Shown piece after piece: positions 61,624 to 64,000 of a stretch of 64,000 nt of DNA; position 1 is the stretch's first letter; every line of letters begins with the position of its first letter. The notes below the pieces were generated by a model. The model ran no database searches, was not told where the DNA came from, and saw nothing but the letters and a program-made list of their open reading frames with translations. Made by a program: the position numbers and the translations under genes. The DNA lies in the NCBI GenBank assembly GCA_002698425.1, contig NZXU01000052.1:1-64000 (forward strand), read 5' to 3'. The DNA is from Ahrensia sp. (GTDB lineage Bacteria > Pseudomonadota > Alphaproteobacteria > Rhizobiales > Rhizobiaceae).

Positions 61624-63849
61624 ATGTCGAAACCGATTTCGATAGTCCTCCTCAATCACAATTACGGACGCTATCTCAGGCGCGCACTGGACTCCGCCCT
61701 CGACCAGGATTTCGACGACTATGAACTGATCCTGCTGGACGACGGCTCCACCGACGGTTCCGAAGCGATCGCGCAAGACTATCTGTCGCGGGTGGACTAT
61801 GTCCGGCAGCCGCACAGCGGCGCGTTCATGGCGGCGCGGGCGGCGGTCAGGCGGGCGCGGGGCGAGAGAATCCTGTTCCTGGACGCCGATGACGAACTGC
61901 GTCCGGGCGCCTTGCGGCACCTGGCCGACGCCGCGCGGGTCCATCCCGACAAGCCCGTGATCCTCGGAAGGATATGCAACATCGACGAGGCCACCGGCCG
62001 CACGTCCTACGAAGCGGCGGTCGCGCTGTCCGACAGCCCGCTGGAGAATTTTTCCCGGTTTTGCCGCGGTGCGCTCAAGGCGCCGATCGCCGGCGGCCTG
62101 GTAGACCGTTCGCTGCTTCTGGAATTCGACGAAACCGACCCGGACTATCCGATCAGCATGGATCTCGCGGTCCTGGCGGTCGGGCTCACCAGGGGCTGCG
62201 TCCAGATCGATCATTGCACGCTGAACATTCACGCCCATGAAGGCCGTCTCCGCGACAATGTCGGCTACATAGACCGGTCGGGACTGCGACTCGTCGATTT
62301 CATCTTCGACGACAGGCGCATCGGGCCGGAATTCATGCATCTGCGCGGAAAGTTCGTCGCCTTTCTTCAGCGCGAGCGCGCCCGCTCCTTCTATCGTGCC
62401 GGCTGGTATTCCGACGCCTGGCCCTGCTATGTCGCGGCGGTCCGCGCCGACCCGAAAACGCTGGCCGATACGCGGAACCTGCGCCGGGGCGTCGTCAGCC
62501 TCGCCAAGGCGCTCGCCGGCAGTGACGAAGGCCCCGTGGCCGACCCGAAAGGGCACTGGCTGCTCGGCCACAGGCGCAGTTTCCATGACAATCCGGTCGA
62601 TTTCGCGAAGAAGCACCTCGGCGGCGGCCGTGAGACTGTGCGTGTACGGGACGGAACGCGCAGCTACATCACCTGCAGCCGGCAGGATGCCGGGCATATC
62701 CTGACCAAGAACCCCGAAAACTATCAGCCTGCGGGGATAGCGCGGGCGTTCCCGGTCTTTCGCAATTCCATTCTCGGCACCCGCCATCCCGAGCATTCGG
62801 TGATCCGCCGGCAGATCGCGCCCTATTTCAGCCCGGCATCGCTGGACCGGCTCTTTCCGGTCATTGCCGGGAGCATGATCGCGGCCCTGGACCGGTGTCC
62901 GGGCGGATCCGATGTCGACCTGTTCCGCCGGTCGCGCGATGTCCTCAAATCGGTCAGCAGCGTCCTGCTCTTCGGCGAAACGGACACCGACTATGTCGAT
63001 CGGCTCGACGACGCGATCATGGTCATGCATCAACGCTCCTGCCGAAAGCTGCGCGCGTTCAATGCCGTGTCCGAGCTGGTTTCGCGCCGGAACGATCGCA
63101 TCATCGAGCGCAGTTTCGCCGAGCTCCGCACCATCGTCGGGGAATTGGCCGAAAAACCCGACAGGGCGTTCCGGTTCTCCATCCTCGACCAATTGCTAGC
63201 GGACAAGCAGGCGGACAGCGCCGAATTACGGCCCGATATCGCAAACAGCATCGCGGGTCTCTATCTCGCTTCGCTGGAGCCGGTGTCGATCACGGCGGCG
63301 GCGGCCCTTGTCCATCTCGGGCAGGACGATGCGTTGCAGGCCGAGATCGCCGCGGAAGTCGCGGCAGGCCTTTCGGCAAAACCCCTTGCCGCCCATGCGC
63401 GCGAGGACCTGAAAACATATCGCAAGCTCAACGGCTTTATCGATGAGATCCACAGGCTGTATCCGGCCGAATGGATGCTTAGCCGGGAGGTCGCGAAGAC
63501 GGAGCGCCTGCCCAGCGGTTTCCTCGCGCGCAAGGGCAGCAAGATCATGATCGACCTGCACGCGCTGCACAGGGATCCCGAATGCTTCCACGATCCGGAC
63601 AGCCTCGTCCTCGACCGTTTCGAAGACGGCCAGGCGCGAAAGAGCGGCTGTTACATCCCGTTCGGCGCCGGCATCACCTCATGCCTCGGCCTTTCGCTGG
63701 CGCGTATCCTGATCGCGCTTTTCCTGATCGGCTGCATCGAAAGATGGCGGATAAAAGCGCCGAAGAAAGAGATACCGCTGCAAAGCTACAATCTGTTTTC
63801 ATTCAATTTCGCCGAAGACCTGCCGGGTGAACTACTGCCCAGAAGCTAG
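61624..63849 (+). CDS. Fusion of family-2 glycosyltransferase and cytochrome P450
   Basis: Single open frame of 741 residues. Residues about 4-240 are a GT-A fold: ISIVLLNHNYGRYLRRALDSALDQDFDDYELILLDDGSTDGS (Asp39/Asp40) and the DxD-type RILFLDADDE (87-90). From about residue 309 a P450 follows: GHWLLGHRRSFHDNPVDFAKKHL, ExxR helix EIHR (608-611), and heme loop FGAGITSCLG with Cys687. In the I helix the usual AGxET reads ASLEPV: the acid (Glu552) is kept, but the threonine is Pro553. No signal peptide or transmembrane helix. The ATG at 61624 was chosen; a TTG precedes it. The P450 may hydroxylate a lipid or sugar that the transferase glycosylates; this is inference. It follows zur by about 150 bases but no functional link is evident. 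Confidence 0.88.
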   Translation: MSKPISIVLLNHNYGRYLRRALDSALDQDFDDYELILLDDGSTDGSEAIAQDYLSRVDYVRQPHSGAFMAARAAVRRARGERILFLDADDELRPGALRHLADAARVHPDKPVILGRICNIDEATGRTSYEAAVALSDSPLENFSRFCRGALKAPIAGGLVDRSLLLEFDETDPDYPISMDLAVLAVGLTRGCVQIDHCTLNIHAHEGRLRDNVGYIDRSGLRLVDFIFDDRRIGPEFMHLRGKFVAFLQRERARSFYRAGWYSDAWPCYVAAVRADPKTLADTRNLRRGVVSLAKALAGSDEGPVADPKGHWLLGHRRSFHDNPVDFAKKHLGGGRETVRVRDGTRSYITCSRQDAGHILTKNPENYQPAGIARAFPVFRNSILGTRHPEHSVIRRQIAPYFSPASLDRLFPVIAGSMIAALDRCPGGSDVDLFRRSRDVLKSVSSVLLFGETDTDYVDRLDDAIMVMHQRSCRKLRAFNAVSELVSRRNDRIIERSFAELRTIVGELAEKPDRAFRFSILDQLLADKQADSAELRPDIANSIAGLYLASLEPVSITAAAALVHLGQDDALQAEIAAEVAAGLSAKPLAAHAREDLKTYRKLNGFIDEIHRLYPAEWMLSREVAKTERLPSGFLARKGSKIMIDLHALHRDPECFHDPDSLVLDRFEDGQARKSGCYIPFGAGITSCLGLSLARILIALFLIGCIERWRIKAPKKEIPLQSYNLFSFNFAEDLPGELLPRS

Positions 63850-63914
63850 CGGCCGTCCGCTCCGACATTGATCGGACGCGAGGTAAGCTGTAAGAAAAAC
63901 CGGGGCTATTTGGG

Positions 63915-63935
63915 CCGGCATTCTTTCGATGCCGG
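63915..63935. other. Stem-loop downstream of the fusion gene
   Basis: CCGGCAT / ATGCCGG with a 7-base loop, 66 bases after the stop. No T-run; may be an RNA-stabilising or Rho-associated hairpin. The remaining bases to the window end show no gene. Confidence 0.4.
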
Positions 63936-64000
63936 GGCAGGGTTGGGCGGCGTTTCTTGCGCATAGGGTTGGCGATATACCGTCTTCATCCGCGCGGCGG

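Overview
The window is high-GC chromosomal DNA from an alphaproteobacterium. A Hyphomicrobiales (Rhizobiales) member fits best, judging from a PodJ-like polarity protein, an IalB-family protein, DUF1127 and DUF6460 proteins, a Zur-boxed znu locus and a 'ligase-associated DNA damage response' gene set. Families were assigned by reading motifs in the translations; no database search was possible.

Layout. 1-7235 (mostly minus strand): a fatty-acid beta-oxidation operon (two acyl-CoA dehydrogenases, a GST, a thiolase, a FadJ-type multifunctional enzyme cut by the window edge) with a MerR regulator upstream and a long inverted repeat at the operon promoter. 7799-14153: a PodJ-like polar organiser, a TauE/SafE exporter with its TIGR02186 partner, and a DUF3429 membrane protein. 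14157-24106: the four ligase-associated DNA-repair genes (PdeM nuclease, Lhr-like helicase, MBL-fold exonuclease, ATP-dependent ligase), interleaved with a methyltransferase, a ParDE toxin-antitoxin pair, a secreted protein and an AT-rich HNH-like gene. This segment is heavily rearranged. The ligase carries an in-frame amber codon and an in-frame REP-like palindrome, and diverged second copies of the 3' ends of the exonuclease and ligase genes lie about 1 kb downstream of each gene. 24417-31007: a VPLPA-CTERM exosortase substrate, a 1143-residue protein made of 142 uninterrupted octapeptides, and a convergent two-gene operon for a JmjC/cupin-like protein and a CelD-like GNAT. 31498-42881: mostly housekeeping and envelope genes (CAP lipoprotein, HDAC-like deacetylase, SDR, MATE pump, wHTH-TPR regulator, degenerate dienelactone hydrolase, DbpA-type RNA helicase, pyrD). 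43005-50356: tRNA-Phe and a 2347-residue glycine-rich autotransporter. 50396-58097: IalB, a LuxR regulator, a periplasmic ClpP-like protein, trxC, an amidase, a UxaA-type dehydratase and an alpha/beta hydrolase. 58215-61475: znuA divergent from znuC-znuB-zur around a Zur box. 61624-63849: a single ORF joining a family-2 glycosyltransferase to a cytochrome P450.

The strongest candidates for something undescribed are (i) the 142-octad protein, which keeps perfect 8-residue register for its whole length and also has a 17-octad (136-residue) super-period, possibly linked to the neighbouring JmjC and GNAT enzymes, and (ii) the glycosyltransferase-P450 fusion. The scarred ligase locus is a third focus because it shows two similar gene-replacement scars plus two lesions in the same repair gene.
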